Below are positions 43,630 through 53,132 of a stretch of 64,000 bases of DNA, piece by piece. Within the stretch, counting starts at the first letter, position 1, and the number at the start of each line of letters is the position of its first letter. The position numbers were made by a program, and so were the translations under genes. Under the pieces are notes generated by a model. It saw nothing but the letters and a program-made list of their open reading frames with translations, had not been told where the DNA came from and did not search any database. This DNA is from Thiobacillus sp. 0-1251 (lineage in GTDB: Bacteria; Pseudomonadota; Gammaproteobacteria; Burkholderiales; Thiobacillaceae): assembly GCA_001899305.1 (NCBI GenBank), contig MKWL01000001.1, positions 248,001 through 312,000 of the forward strand, written 5' to 3'.

Positions 43630-46311
43630 ATGTCTGTCGTTTCATCTGTCTGCTGTTATTGCGGCACCGGTTGCGGGGTGTTGATCGAAGCCGACGCGGG
43701 GAAGATCACCGGCGTGCGCGGCGATCCCGCGCATCCGGCGAACCGGGGAAAACTCTGCACCAAGGGCGCGACGCTCGCCCTGTCGGCGGCTGCGAGCGGG
43801 CGTGCGCTGTATCCCGAACTGCGGGTCGACAGGACCGCGCCGCGCCAGCGCGTGGGCTGGGACACGGCGCTCGACCATGTCGCCGAGAAATTCCGTGCGG
43901 TCATCCAGGAACACGGCCCCGACGCGGTGGCGTTCTATATTTCCGGACAGCTCACCACCGAGGCGTATTACGTCTTCAACAAGCTCGCCAAGGGGCTGAT
44001 CGGCACCAACAACGTCGACACCAATTCGCGCCTGTGCATGTCGTCCGCGGTGGCGGGCTACAAGGTCACGCTGGGTGCCGATTCGCCGCCGGGCTGCTAC
44101 GACGACATCGATCACGCCGGCACGATTTTCATCGCCGGATCGAACACGGCCTATGCGCATCCGATCCTGTTCCGCCGCATCGAGGCGGCGCGCAAGGCCA
44201 ACCCGGACCTGAAGCTGGTCGTGGTCGATCCGCGCCGCACCGACACCGCGGCCGAGGCCGACCTGCATCTCGCGATCCTGCCCGGTACCGACGTCGCGCT
44301 GTATCACGCCATGCTGAACGTGATGCTGTGGGAAGACCTGCTCGACCGCGAGGCCATCGCCGCGCACACCGAAGGCTGGGAGGCATTGCGCGACCAGGTG
44401 CGCGACTACACGCCGGAAAAAATGGCGCCGATCTGCGGCGTGGCGGCGGCCGACATCGTGCAGGCGGCGCGCTGGTTCGCCGCCGGGCCGACGCTGTCGC
44501 TGTATTGCCAGGGCCTGAATCAGTCGAGCTGCGGTGTCGACAAGAATGCCGCGCTGATCAATCTGCACCTGGCCACGGGCCAGATCGGCAAGCCGGGCGC
44601 CGCGCCGCTGTCGCTCACCGGCCAGCCCAACGCGATGGGCGGGCGCGAGGTCGGCGGGCTGGCCAATCTGCTGTCCGCACATCGCGATCTTGCCGACCCC
44701 GAACACCGTGCCGAGGTCGCGCGCCTGTGGGGGGTGGACGCGGTGCCGGCGACGCCGGGCAAGACCGCGGTGGAAATGTTCGAGGCCGTGCGCCGCGGCG
44801 AAATCAAGGCGATCTGGATCGCCTGCACCAATCCCGCGCAATCGCTGCCTGATCAGCGTCTGGTCCATGATGCCCTGCAGGCGGCCGAATGCGTGGTGGT
44901 GCAGGAGGCGTTTGCCGATACCGAGACCGTGGCGTTCGCCGACGTGCTGTTGCCGGCCGCCAGCTGGGGCGAGCAGGACGGCACCATGACCAATTCCGAA
45001 CGCTGCATTTCGCGCGTGCACGCGGCGGTGCCGCCGCCGGGCGAGGCCCGTGCCGACTGGGTCATCGCAACTGAATTTGCACACCGGCTGATGCCGGGCG
45101 AGGGCGCGCGGCTGTTTCCCTACGACAGCGCCGAAGCCGTGTTCAACGAACATCGCGAGACCACGCGCGGGCGCGATCTCGACATCACGGGCCTGTCCTA
45201 TGCATTGCTGGATCAGGCGCCGCAGCAATGGCCGTTTCCCGAGGGCGCGTCGGTCGGCCAGCCGCGCCTGTACGCCGACGGCGTCTATCCCACCGCCAGC
45301 GGACGTGCACATTTTCATGCCGTGCCGTATCGCCCGGTGGCCGAGGCGATCGACGCGCGCTATCCCTTGCACCTCAATACCGGCCGCCTGCGCGACCAGT
45401 GGCACGCGATGAGCCGCACCGGCCGCGTCGCGCGTCTGTTCGCTCATGCCGACACGCCGCTGCTGTCGATGGCAACGCGCGACATGGAACTGCGCCGGTT
45501 GAACCCAGGCGACCTGGTGCGCGTGAAAAGCCGTCGCGGCGACGTGGTGGTGGCGGTCGAAGCCAGCGAGAGCCTGCGTCCCGGGCAATGTTTCCTACCG
45601 ATGCATTGGGGTGCACGCTTCATGGGTGGACTGGGGATCAATGCGCTGACCCTGCCGACTTTCGATGCGATGTCGAAGCAGCCGGAACTTAAGCATGCCG
45701 CGGTGCAGGTGGCGAAGGCCGAGCTGCCCTGGCGCATGGCCGCGCTGGCGGTGGGCGACGGCGCGAAGCTGCTCGATGCCGTGCAGCCGCTGCTGCGTGC
45801 CTGCGATTACGCGGCCGCCGGGCTGGCAGGGCGCGAGCGCGACGTGCTGACCTTGCACCTGGCGCATACGCAGCCGCTGCCGGATGGACTGCTGGCGGCG
45901 CTCGATACCGCGCTTGGGCTGGACGATCCGCTCGCGGTGATGCATTACCAGGACAGTCCGCGCGGCATTTCCAAACGTGTGCGCGTCGAGTCGGGCAAGG
46001 TCGTCGCCGCACGTCTCACCGGTGAGACGGCCGCCTTCGATTGGCTGCGGGATGTCATCGTGGAAGGCGTGGATGCCGCTTCGCTGCGCAACTGGATGCT
46101 GGCGCCGGTGGCGCGCCCGCCGGCCGGCGGGGCCGGCCGCGGTCGCATCGTGTGCAACTGCCTGAACGTGGCGGAGCCGGACATCGTCGCTGCGATCGCG
46201 GCAGGGGCCGATCTGGCCGCGCTGCAGGCCACGCTGAAATGCGGCACCGAGTGTGGCTCGTGCGTGCCGGAATTGAAACGGCTGCTCGCCGGGAATCGGG
46301 CGGCGGCATGA
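43630..46311 (+). CDS. nasA: NasA, assimilatory nitrate reductase catalytic subunit
   Basis: 893-residue molybdopterin enzyme reducing nitrate to nitrite in the cytoplasm (no signal peptide). The N-terminal [4Fe-4S] site is C8-X2-C11-X3-C15-X27-C43. Molybdopterin-guanine-dinucleotide domains follow, with SRLCMSSAV around the molybdenum-ligand cysteine. The C-terminal ~60 residues (CNCLNV...CGTECGSC) are a BFD-type [2Fe-2S] domain, typical of the NasA branch that receives electrons from a small reductase or ferredoxin. Its stop overlaps the ATG of a 12-codon mini-frame. Molybdate is supplied by modABC. Confidence 0.95.
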   Translation: MSVVSSVCCYCGTGCGVLIEADAGKITGVRGDPAHPANRGKLCTKGATLALSAAASGRALYPELRVDRTAPRQRVGWDTALDHVAEKFRAVIQEHGPDAVAFYISGQLTTEAYYVFNKLAKGLIGTNNVDTNSRLCMSSAVAGYKVTLGADSPPGCYDDIDHAGTIFIAGSNTAYAHPILFRRIEAARKANPDLKLVVVDPRRTDTAAEADLHLAILPGTDVALYHAMLNVMLWEDLLDREAIAAHTEGWEALRDQVRDYTPEKMAPICGVAAADIVQAARWFAAGPTLSLYCQGLNQSSCGVDKNAALINLHLATGQIGKPGAAPLSLTGQPNAMGGREVGGLANLLSAHRDLADPEHRAEVARLWGVDAVPATPGKTAVEMFEAVRRGEIKAIWIACTNPAQSLPDQRLVHDALQAAECVVVQEAFADTETVAFADVLLPAASWGEQDGTMTNSERCISRVHAAVPPPGEARADWVIATEFAHRLMPGEGARLFPYDSAEAVFNEHRETTRGRDLDITGLSYALLDQAPQQWPFPEGASVGQPRLYADGVYPTASGRAHFHAVPYRPVAEAIDARYPLHLNTGRLRDQWHAMSRTGRVARLFAHADTPLLSMATRDMELRRLNPGDLVRVKSRRGDVVVAVEASESLRPGQCFLPMHWGARFMGGLGINALTLPTFDAMSKQPELKHAAVQVAKAELPWRMAALAVGDGAKLLDAVQPLLRACDYAAAGLAGRERDVLTLHLAHTQPLPDGLLAALDTALGLDDPLAVMHYQDSPRGISKRVRVESGKVVAARLTGETAAFDWLRDVIVEGVDAASLRNWMLAPVARPPAGGAGRGRIVCNCLNVAEPDIVAAIAAGADLAALQATLKCGTECGSCVPELKRLLAGNRAAA

Positions 46312-46346
46312 GTTACGCCACTTCAATGGGCTCCGTCATTTCATGA
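46308..46346 (+). CDS. 12-codon mini-frame bridging nasA and ybiB
   Basis: ATGA at the nasA stop opens a frame encoding MSYATSMGSVIS whose own TGA overlaps the ATG of the next gene (ATGA again). The first five residues equal the first five of the downstream protein (MSYAT). This looks like a small duplication of the downstream start, keeping translational coupling across the 31-base gap. Confidence 0.4.
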   Translation: MSYATSMGSVIS

Positions 46347-47308
46347 GCTACGCGACCCTGATCCGCCAGATCGAAGCCGGCGAAGGACTGGGCTTTGTCG
46401 ATGCGCGTGCGCTGGGCGCGGCGCTGCTCGATGGCGGCGTGCCGGAACTGGAGACGGCCGCATTTCTGGTCGCGTTCAACCAGCACGATCCGGGACTGGA
46501 CGCCTGGCTCGGCATGCATGCCGCACTGGCCGAACGCTTGCCGGATTTCGTTGCGCCGACAGGGCCGTTCCGCACCGTGGTGCTGCCTACCTATCACGGC
46601 GTGCGTACGCAGCCGCATCTCACGCCGTTGCTGGCGCTGCTGTTGAGGAGTTTCGGCATACCGGTGCTGATCCATGGCGTGCTCGAAGGGGGTGGCGGGA
46701 CGGCCGCGGCTTACGTCCTGCGCGAGCTCGGCATCATGCCCTGCAGTACGGTGGCCCAGGTCAATGCTGCGCTGCAGGATGACGGCATCGCCTTCGCGCC
46801 GGTAGCCTTGCTGAGTCCCGGACTGGCCGCGCTGCTGGCCTTGCGCGCGCGGCTGGGTATCGACGGCTGGGTGACGCGTCTGGCGGCACTGGTCGACATA
46901 CTGGGCGAGCGTTCGGTGCGGGTGACGCCCGTGATCTCGGATGGGGACGTTGCGCCGACGCGTGCCGTGCTGGAAGCCCTGGGCGGACACGCCTTGCTGC
47001 TGCAGGGCTGCGAGGGCGAGGCGTTTGCCGACCCGTCGCAGCGGCCGGACATGGTGCTGGTGCAGGACGGGCAGGGGGAGCGGGTGTACGAGGCCCAGCC
47101 CGCATCGTCGCTGCTGGCGAACCTTCCGGAACTGGATGCGCGGGCAACCGGCGCCTGGACGGATCAGGTCATGCATGATCATCTGCCGTTGCCGCTGCCG
47201 ATTCGCAATCAGCTGGCGGTCTGCCTGTTTGCGGCGGGGTATACCGAAGACCTCAACCAGGCGCGCGCCATCACCGCCATCAACGGCTTCGGCCGGGTAG
47301 CGGCCTAG
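46343..47308 (+). CDS. ybiB: YbiB/TrpD2-like protein of the nitrate operon
   Basis: 321 residues with the fold of anthranilate phosphoribosyltransferase: helical N-terminal domain (~1-70, FLVAFNQHDPG) and an alpha/beta domain with VLIHGVLEGGGGTAAAYVLRELG where TrpD has its PRPP loop. The true TrpD catalytic motifs are not conserved; the match is to the YbiB/TrpD2 group, which binds nucleic acid in E. coli and is often encoded next to nitrate assimilation genes in betaproteobacteria. Cotranscribed with nasA. Confidence 0.8.
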   Translation: MSYATLIRQIEAGEGLGFVDARALGAALLDGGVPELETAAFLVAFNQHDPGLDAWLGMHAALAERLPDFVAPTGPFRTVVLPTYHGVRTQPHLTPLLALLLRSFGIPVLIHGVLEGGGGTAAAYVLRELGIMPCSTVAQVNAALQDDGIAFAPVALLSPGLAALLALRARLGIDGWVTRLAALVDILGERSVRVTPVISDGDVAPTRAVLEALGGHALLLQGCEGEAFADPSQRPDMVLVQDGQGERVYEAQPASSLLANLPELDARATGAWTDQVMHDHLPLPLPIRNQLAVCLFAAGYTEDLNQARAITAINGFGRVAA

Positions 47309-47332
47309 CTTCGGTGCATGGCAGGCGATCAG

Positions 47333-47347
47333 GCACCACGATGGTGC
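47333..47347 (+). promoter_or_regulatory. NtrC-type site upstream of nirB
   Basis: GCACCA-CGA-TGGTGC is a perfect dyad identical in halves and spacing to the strong NtrC site of E. coli glnA (GCACCA-N3-TGGTGC). It lies 77 bases before the sigma-54 element. Confidence 0.85.
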
Positions 47348-47423
47348 GCATCGCAGCGGCGGGTTTTCGAGACACGCCGCTGAAACCCTGAAAAAACAAG
47401 GTGTCCAGTGGGTGCCCTCACCA

Positions 47424-47439
47424 TGGCATAGCGATTGCT
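47424..47439 (+). promoter_or_regulatory. Sigma-54 promoter of nirBD
   Basis: TGGCAT-AGCGA-TTGCT, GG to GC spacing 10 bases. The expected transcript begins about 65 bases before the nirB ATG. Confidence 0.85.
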
Positions 47440-47515
47440 AGGTATCGTAGCAAGCAGACCGAATGCAACGGCGTATCTCGGTCATCACTTTTGGTCTTCC
47501 GTTTGGAGTGGTGAT

Positions 47516-49972
47516 ATGGATATGAGTACGCCCATGGGACGCGGTCCCAAAATGAAACTGGTCATGGTCGGCAATGGCATGGCGGGGGTGCGCACCCTCG
47601 AAGAGCTGCTGAAGCTGGCGCCCGACCTCTACGACATTACGGTGTTCGGCGCCGAACCGCATCCCAACTACAACCGCATCCTGCTGTCGCCGGTGCTGGC
47701 AGGCGAGCAGACGGTCGACGACATCATCCTCAATCCCACCGACTGGTATGCGGAAAACGGCATCCATCTCCACATGGGCCGCAAGGTGGTGAAGATCGAC
47801 CGCTCCGCCCGATTTGTCGAAGCCGAGGACGGCACCCGCGCCGACTACGACCGCTTGCTGCTCGCCACCGGTTCCAATCCCTTCATCCTGCCGGTACCCG
47901 GCGCCGACCTGCCCGGCGTGATCAGCTTCCGCGACATCGCCGACGTCGACGCGATGATCCGTGCGTCCAGCCAGTACAAGCACGCGGTCGTCATCGGCGG
48001 CGGCCTGCTGGGGCTGGAAGCCGCCAACGGCCTGATGAAGCGCGGCATGGATGTGGCCGTGGTGCATATCGGCCCTTGGCTGATGGAACGCCAGCTCGAC
48101 GAACCCGCCGCACGCCTGCTGCAGAAGAGCCTGGAAGAAAAAGGCATGAAGTTCCTGCTGCAAAAGCAGACGGCGGAACTGGTGCAGGGCGAGTCCGGGC
48201 GGGTGGCGGCGATCAAGTTCAAGGATGGCGATTCCGCCCCCGCCGATCTGGTGGTGATGGCCGTCGGCATCCGTCCCAACACCGAGCTTGCCGAATCCGC
48301 CGGCCTGCACTGCAACCGCGGCATCGTCGTCAACGACACCATGCAGACCTTCGATCCGCGCATCTATTCCATCGGGGAATGCGCCGCCCACCGTGGCGTC
48401 GCCTACGGACTGGTCGCACCGCTGTTCGAGCAGGCCAAGGTGTGCGCCAACCATCTCGCGCATTACGGCATCGGCCGCTACCAGGGTTCGGTCACGTCGA
48501 CCAAACTCAAAGTCACCGGCATCGATCTCTTCTCGGCCGGCGATTTCATCGGCGGCGAGGGCACCGAGTCCATCCTGTATTCCGATCCCCTCGGCGGCGT
48601 GTATAAAAAACTGGTCCTCAAGGACAACAAGCTGGTCGGCGGCGTGATGTATGGCGACACCGTCGACGGCGCCTGGTATTTCTCGCTGCTGCGGGACGGC
48701 AAGAACGTGTCCGAGCTGCGCGACCACCTGATGTTCGGCCAGGACCACTGCGGCAACCTCGGCCATCAGGGCATCAACAAGGCTGCGACGATGACCGACG
48801 ACATGGAGGTGTGCGGCTGCAATGGAATTTGTAAAGGCGACATCGTCAAGGCGATCCGCGAGAAGGGGCTGTTCACGCTGGAGGACGTGAGGAAGCACAC
48901 CAAGGCCTCGTCGTCGTGCGGCTCATGCACCGGCCTCGTCGAGCAGATCCTTGCGGTGACCGCCGGCGGCGACTATTCGGCCGCGCCGAAGACGAAGTCG
49001 ATGTGCGGCTGCACCGACCACACCCACGAGGCGGTGCGCGAGGCGATCCGTGAGAACAAGCTGCTGACGATTCCGCAGGTGATGCAGTTCATGGAATGGC
49101 GCACGCCGAATGGCTGCGCCAGCTGCCGCCCGGCGCTCAACTACTACCTGATCTCGACTTGGCCGGGCGAGGCGGAAGACGATCCGCAGTCGCGCTTCAT
49201 CAACGAGCGCGCCCACGCCAACATCCAGCGCGACGGCACTTATTCGGTGATCCCGCGCATGTGGGGCGGGCAGACCACGCCGGCCGAGCTGCGCCGCATC
49301 GCCGAGGTCGCCGAGAAATATGCCATCCCTTCGGTCAAGGTCACCGGCGGCCAGCGCATCGATCTCTTGGGCGTGAAGAAGGAGGACCTGCCGAAGGTGT
49401 GGGCCGATCTCGACATGCCGTCCGGCCACGCCTACGGCAAGGCCCTGCGCACGGTGAAGACCTGCGTCGGCTCCGAGTGGTGCCGTTTCGGCACGCAGGA
49501 TTCGACGCAGATGGGCATCGACCTCGAGAAGGTGTTCTTCAAGATGTGGGCGCCGCACAAGGTCAAGCTCGCGGTGTCGGGCTGCCCGCGCAACTGTGCC
49601 GAGGTCGCGATCAAGGACGTCGGCATCATCGGCGTCGATTCCGGCTGGGAGATCTACGTCGCCGGCAACGGCGGCATCAAGACCGAGGTCGCACAGTTCC
49701 TGGTCAAGGTGAAGACGCCCGACGAGGTGATCGAGTATTCCGGCGCCTTCCTGCAGCTGTACCGCGAGGAGGCGCGCTACCTCGACCGCACCGTCCACTA
49801 CGTCGAGCGCGTCGGCCTCGACTATGTGAAAAAGAAAATTCTCGACGATGCCGACAACCGGCGCGCGCTATACGAGCGTCTGCTGTTCGCGCTGTCGGTC
49901 GAGCGCGATCCCTGGGTCGAGCGTGCCAGGGAAGGCAAGCTCAAGCATGAATTCGAAACCGTCGCCGCATGA
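47516..49972 (+). CDS. nirB: NirB, NADH-dependent nitrite reductase large subunit
   Basis: 818-residue cytoplasmic enzyme reducing nitrite to ammonia. Order of domains: FAD (MKLVMVGNGMAGVRTLEEL), NADH (AVVIGGGLLGLEAANGL), two BFD-type Fe-S clusters (CGCNGICKGDI...CGSCTGLVEQ; CGCTDHTHE...GCASCRPAL) and the sirohaem/[4Fe-4S] domain with C-X5-C (CVGSEWC) and C-X3-C (CPRNC). The start is the ATG eight bases after GGAG; an earlier in-frame GTG/TTG-type extension would include the sigma-54 promoter. nirD follows after 12 bases. Confidence 0.96.
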   Translation: MDMSTPMGRGPKMKLVMVGNGMAGVRTLEELLKLAPDLYDITVFGAEPHPNYNRILLSPVLAGEQTVDDIILNPTDWYAENGIHLHMGRKVVKIDRSARFVEAEDGTRADYDRLLLATGSNPFILPVPGADLPGVISFRDIADVDAMIRASSQYKHAVVIGGGLLGLEAANGLMKRGMDVAVVHIGPWLMERQLDEPAARLLQKSLEEKGMKFLLQKQTAELVQGESGRVAAIKFKDGDSAPADLVVMAVGIRPNTELAESAGLHCNRGIVVNDTMQTFDPRIYSIGECAAHRGVAYGLVAPLFEQAKVCANHLAHYGIGRYQGSVTSTKLKVTGIDLFSAGDFIGGEGTESILYSDPLGGVYKKLVLKDNKLVGGVMYGDTVDGAWYFSLLRDGKNVSELRDHLMFGQDHCGNLGHQGINKAATMTDDMEVCGCNGICKGDIVKAIREKGLFTLEDVRKHTKASSSCGSCTGLVEQILAVTAGGDYSAAPKTKSMCGCTDHTHEAVREAIRENKLLTIPQVMQFMEWRTPNGCASCRPALNYYLISTWPGEAEDDPQSRFINERAHANIQRDGTYSVIPRMWGGQTTPAELRRIAEVAEKYAIPSVKVTGGQRIDLLGVKKEDLPKVWADLDMPSGHAYGKALRTVKTCVGSEWCRFGTQDSTQMGIDLEKVFFKMWAPHKVKLAVSGCPRNCAEVAIKDVGIIGVDSGWEIYVAGNGGIKTEVAQFLVKVKTPDEVIEYSGAFLQLYREEARYLDRTVHYVERVGLDYVKKKILDDADNRRALYERLLFALSVERDPWVERAREGKLKHEFETVAA

Positions 49973-49984
49973 AGGAAGCACACG

Positions 49985-50317
49985 ATGAATAACTGGACTG
50001 ACATCCTGGATGTGGACGACATCCCCAAACTCGGCGCACGCGTGGTGCGCCACGGCAGTCTGGATATTGCCGTGTTCCGTACCGCCGACGATGAGATCTT
50101 CGCGCTGGAGGACCGTTGCCCGCACAAGGGTGGTCCGCTGTCGCAGGGGATCGTGCATGGCAGGAAGGTCGCCTGTCCGATGCACAACTGGAACATCGAG
50201 CTGGATTCCGGTTGTGCGGTGGCGCCGGATCATGGCTGCGCGCGCGAATTCGCAGTGAGAGTCGAAGCGGGCCGGGTGTGGCTGGATTTCACTGAAGCGG
50301 TCAGCGCCACTGCGTGA
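49985..50317 (+). CDS. nirD: NirD, nitrite reductase small subunit (Rieske-type)
   Basis: 110 residues with the Rieske fold; CPHKGGPLSQG and CPMHNWNIEL supply C-X-H and C-X2-H ligands, so this NirD retains a complete Rieske [2Fe-2S] ligand set, unlike E. coli NirD, which lacks it. It partners NirB in the cytoplasm. Last gene of nirBD, convergent with minE. Confidence 0.93.
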   Translation: MNNWTDILDVDDIPKLGARVVRHGSLDIAVFRTADDEIFALEDRCPHKGGPLSQGIVHGRKVACPMHNWNIELDSGCAVAPDHGCAREFAVRVEAGRVWLDFTEAVSATA

Positions 50318-50350
50318 AGTCCAGTGCCCCCTCCCTCGATCCCAGGGGGA

Positions 50351-50605
50351 TCAACGCCCCTCGGGCAGCACGATGTTGACTTCGAGTACTTCGTAGTTGC
50401 CCTGCTTCTCGAGCCCAACCTTGATGTCGTCGGGGTTGACCGGGAAGTATTTGGAAATCACCGCAACCAGATCCTTTTGCAGCTCAGGCAGGAAATCCGG
50501 GCCGGACGCGCAGGCGCGTTCGTGCGCGATGATGAGTTGCAGGCGCTCTTTGGCGACCGAGGCAGTGGCTTTCTTTTCGCCGAAAATGAGGGAGAGCCAG
50601 GACAT
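50351..50605 (-). CDS. minE: MinE, cell-division topological factor
   Basis: 84 residues: N-terminal membrane/MinD-interacting segment ([30 protein letters not shown]) and C-terminal dimerisation domain. It stimulates MinD ATPase and drives the pole-to-pole oscillation. One base separates it from minD. Confidence 0.95.
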   Translation of the reverse strand: MSWLSLIFGEKKATASVAKERLQLIIAHERACASGPDFLPELQKDLVAVISKYFPVNPDDIKVGLEKQGNYEVLEVNIVLPEGR

Positions 50606-50606
50606 G

Positions 50607-51422
50607 TCACTTGCCTCCGAACAGACGCTTGATCAGGCCCGGCTTCTCGTACTCGACGAAGCGCAGCGGGTGTTCTTCGCCGAGGAAGCGGGCGATCGCA
50701 TCCTGGTAGGCGTCGGCCACCGGCGTGCCTTTCTGGTGGATCGCGGGGATGCCCTGGTTGGAGGCCTGCAGCACGGCCTCGGATTCGGGAATGACGCCCA
50801 GCAGCGGAATCCGCAGCAGTTCCTGGATGTCGGTGTAGGTCAGCATCTCGCCTTCGTGCGCGCGCTTCGGCGAATAGCGCGTGACCAGCAGGTGCTCCTT
50901 CACCGGCTCGCGGCCTTCGATGGCGCGGCGGCTCTTCGACTGGATGATGCCGAGGATGCGGTCGGAGTCGCGCACCGATGAGACCTCGGGGTTGGTGACG
51001 ACGATCGCCTCGTCGGCGAAGGTCAGCGCCATGACCGCGCCGTGTTCGATGCCGGCGGGCGAATCGCAGACGATGTAGTCGAAGCCCTGGTGTTCCAGTT
51101 CCTTCAGCACCTTCTCCACGCCTTCCTCGGTGAGTGCATCCTTGTCGCGCGTCTGCGAGGCGGGCAGCACGAACAGGTTGTCGCAGTGCTTGTCCTTGAT
51201 CAATGCCTGGTGCAGGTTGGCGTCGCCCTGGATGACGTTGACGAAGTCGTACACCACGCGGCGCTCGCAACCCATGATGAGGTCGAGGTTCCTGAGGCCC
51301 ACGTCGAAGTCGATCACGGCCGTCTTGAAGCCGCGCAGCGCGAGGCCGCTGGCGATCGAGGCGCTGGTGGTGGTCTTGCCGACGCCGCCCTTGCCGGAGG
51401 TGACAGTGATGATGGTGGTCAC
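50607..51422 (-). CDS. minD: MinD, septum-site ATPase
   Basis: 271-residue deviant Walker ATPase: GKGGVGKTT at about 10-18 with the signature lysine, [13 protein letters not shown], and the C-terminal amphipathic membrane-targeting helix (LIKRLFGGK). It recruits MinC to the membrane. minC lies 24 bases upstream. Confidence 0.97.
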   Translation of the reverse strand: MTTIITVTSGKGGVGKTTTSASIASGLALRGFKTAVIDFDVGLRNLDLIMGCERRVVYDFVNVIQGDANLHQALIKDKHCDNLFVLPASQTRDKDALTEEGVEKVLKELEHQGFDYIVCDSPAGIEHGAVMALTFADEAIVVTNPEVSSVRDSDRILGIIQSKSRRAIEGREPVKEHLLVTRYSPKRAHEGEMLTYTDIQELLRIPLLGVIPESEAVLQASNQGIPAIHQKGTPVADAYQDAIARFLGEEHPLRFVEYEKPGLIKRLFGGK

Positions 51423-51446
51423 GGAGCTTCCTTTTTTTACGTGAGG

Positions 51447-52217
51447 TTAGAGAGGTTCAATGACGATCTGGCTGGTGTCGGCCAGGCGGATCTGCGCCGG
51501 CTTCTTCGCCACGGCGGCGTCCGGCGCGGTTTCGAAGGTGCGGTACACGCCGGCGATCGACACCAGTTCGGCTTCGAGATACGTGGTGAAAATCCGCGCC
51601 GAGGTGTCGCCGCGCGCGCCCGCGAGTGCTTTTCCCTTGAGCGGCGCATAGACGTGGATGCTGCCGTCGGCGATCACTTCCGCGCCGGGGTTGACCGCGG
51701 CCAGCACGACGATGTCGCCGCCGGCCGCGTAGACACGCTGGCCGGAGCGCAGCGGCTTGTCGATGATGCGGGTGGCGGAAGCTGCGGCCGGCTCCGCTGC
51801 GGGTTCGGCCGCCGATGCCGGTTCGGCGACCGGTTCAGGTTCCGGCGCGGGGGCCGCTTCGGCGGCGACGATGGCCGGCGCAGGCGCCACATCGTTCAGC
51901 ACCAGCAGTCCTGCCTGTCTAGCGCTGGCGGCCAGTTCGGCCGACGCGTTCTGCACCGCAAACGGGTTCAGACCCCGGCTCTTCAGTTCCTGCGCCAGCC
52001 AGCCCCAGTCGGGCGAAGGCGCGTCCGCCGGTAGGCGTCCGCATTCGAATACCGCCGGCTCGCCGCCGAAGAAATCCGGCGTCGCGGCGAACAGCGTGGA
52101 AATATGGGTATCCAGCGCGGCGTGCTCGGCGCTGTTGAGGATGACCTGGATCCCGGCGAGCCGCGTGGTCTTCAGTTCCAGCGCGGGCGCGGGGCGGGGC
52201 TCACGTCGGCGCGGCAT
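51447..52217 (-). CDS. minC: MinC, septum formation inhibitor
   Basis: 256 residues: N-terminal FtsZ-inhibiting domain (~15-100), an Ala/Pro/Glu-rich linker (~115-150) and the C-terminal beta-helix that binds MinD (RSGQRVYAAGGDIVVLAAVNPGAEVIADGSIHVY). First gene of minCDE. The unit is inserted between nirBD and the nitrate transporter genes, with no functional link to them. Confidence 0.95.
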   Translation of the reverse strand: MPRRREPRPAPALELKTTRLAGIQVILNSAEHAALDTHISTLFAATPDFFGGEPAVFECGRLPADAPSPDWGWLAQELKSRGLNPFAVQNASAELAASARQAGLLVLNDVAPAPAIVAAEAAPAPEPEPVAEPASAAEPAAEPAAASATRIIDKPLRSGQRVYAAGGDIVVLAAVNPGAEVIADGSIHVYAPLKGKALAGARGDTSARIFTTYLEAELVSIAGVYRTFETAPDAAVAKKPAQIRLADTSQIVIEPL

Positions 52218-52324
52218 GGCGGGCAGGGGTCTGGAAATTCACAAAACGGACGGTTCGAAAGCAACCCCGAGAGTCTAGCCGCACCGGCCACGCGGGGCAA
52301 CCGCGGGCTGCCCCGGACGCGCGT

Positions 52325-53122
52325 TCAGGCCGCTTCTTTGGGCCGCATCTGGCGGCTGTAGAGGAATTCCAGCACCTGGCTGCGCAGCGCGTGATAGTGC
52401 GGGTCGTGCGCCAGCGCGAGGCGGTCGCGCGGGCGCGGCAGGTCCACGCTGAGGATTTCGCCGATGGTCGCGGCCGGGCCGTTGGTCATCATCACGATGC
52501 GGTCGGACAGCAGCACCGCCTCGTCGACGTCGTGGGTGACCATGATGACCGTGCTCTGCGTTGCCGCGACGATTTTCATCAGTTCGTCCTGCAGGTGGGC
52601 GCGGGTCAGCGCGTCGAGCGCCCCGAAGGGTTCGTCCATCAGTAGCACTTTCGGCTCCATCGCCAGCGCGCGGGCAATACCGACGCGCTGCTTCATGCCG
52701 CCGGAAATCTCGCCCGGCAGCTTGTTGGCGGCGTGAGTCAGGCCGACGAGCTCGAGCGCGGCCGTGGTACGTGCCTTCAGCTGAGCCTTCGATTCGCTGG
52801 CGCCGAACACCTTTTCCACCGCGAGGTAGACGTTCTCGAACGCGGTGAGCCAAGGCAGCAGCGAGTGGTTCTGGAACACTACCGAACGCTCCGGCCCCGG
52901 GCCCCTGATTTCCTTGTTGGCGAGCAGCAGCACGCCGTCGGTGGCGTCGAGCAGCCCCGCCACCAGGTTCAGCAGCGTGGACTTGCCGCAGCCGGAATGG
53001 CCGATCAGCGCAATGAACTCGCCCTCATCGATGTTGAGGTTGATGTCGGTGAGCGCGGTGAACTTGCCTTTCTTGGTACTGAACACCATGCCGGCGTTTT
53101 CGATCTGGACGTAGGATTGCAT
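52325..53122 (-). CDS. nrtD: NrtD-type nitrate ABC transporter ATPase
   Basis: 265 residues: Walker A GHSGCGKS, signature ISGGMKQRVGIARALAMEP, Walker B VLLMDEPFGALD. It belongs to the nitrate/sulfonate/taurine ATPase group; context with NrtA and NrtB assigns nitrate. The C-terminus lacks the NrtA-like sensor domain of cyanobacterial NrtC. Separated from nrtB by an 81-base gap that holds a repeat. Confidence 0.9.
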   Translation of the reverse strand: MQSYVQIENAGMVFSTKKGKFTALTDINLNIDEGEFIALIGHSGCGKSTLLNLVAGLLDATDGVLLLANKEIRGPGPERSVVFQNHSLLPWLTAFENVYLAVEKVFGASESKAQLKARTTAALELVGLTHAANKLPGEISGGMKQRVGIARALAMEPKVLLMDEPFGALDALTRAHLQDELMKIVAATQSTVIMVTHDVDEAVLLSDRIVMMTNGPAATIGEILSVDLPRPRDRLALAHDPHYHALRSQVLEFLYSRQMRPKEAA

Positions 53123-53132
53123 GTCTTTCTCC

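Noticed and set aside
43642-45588. 648-codon minus-strand frame opposite nasA
   Set aside because: Same antisense artefact; nasA motifs cover the region.
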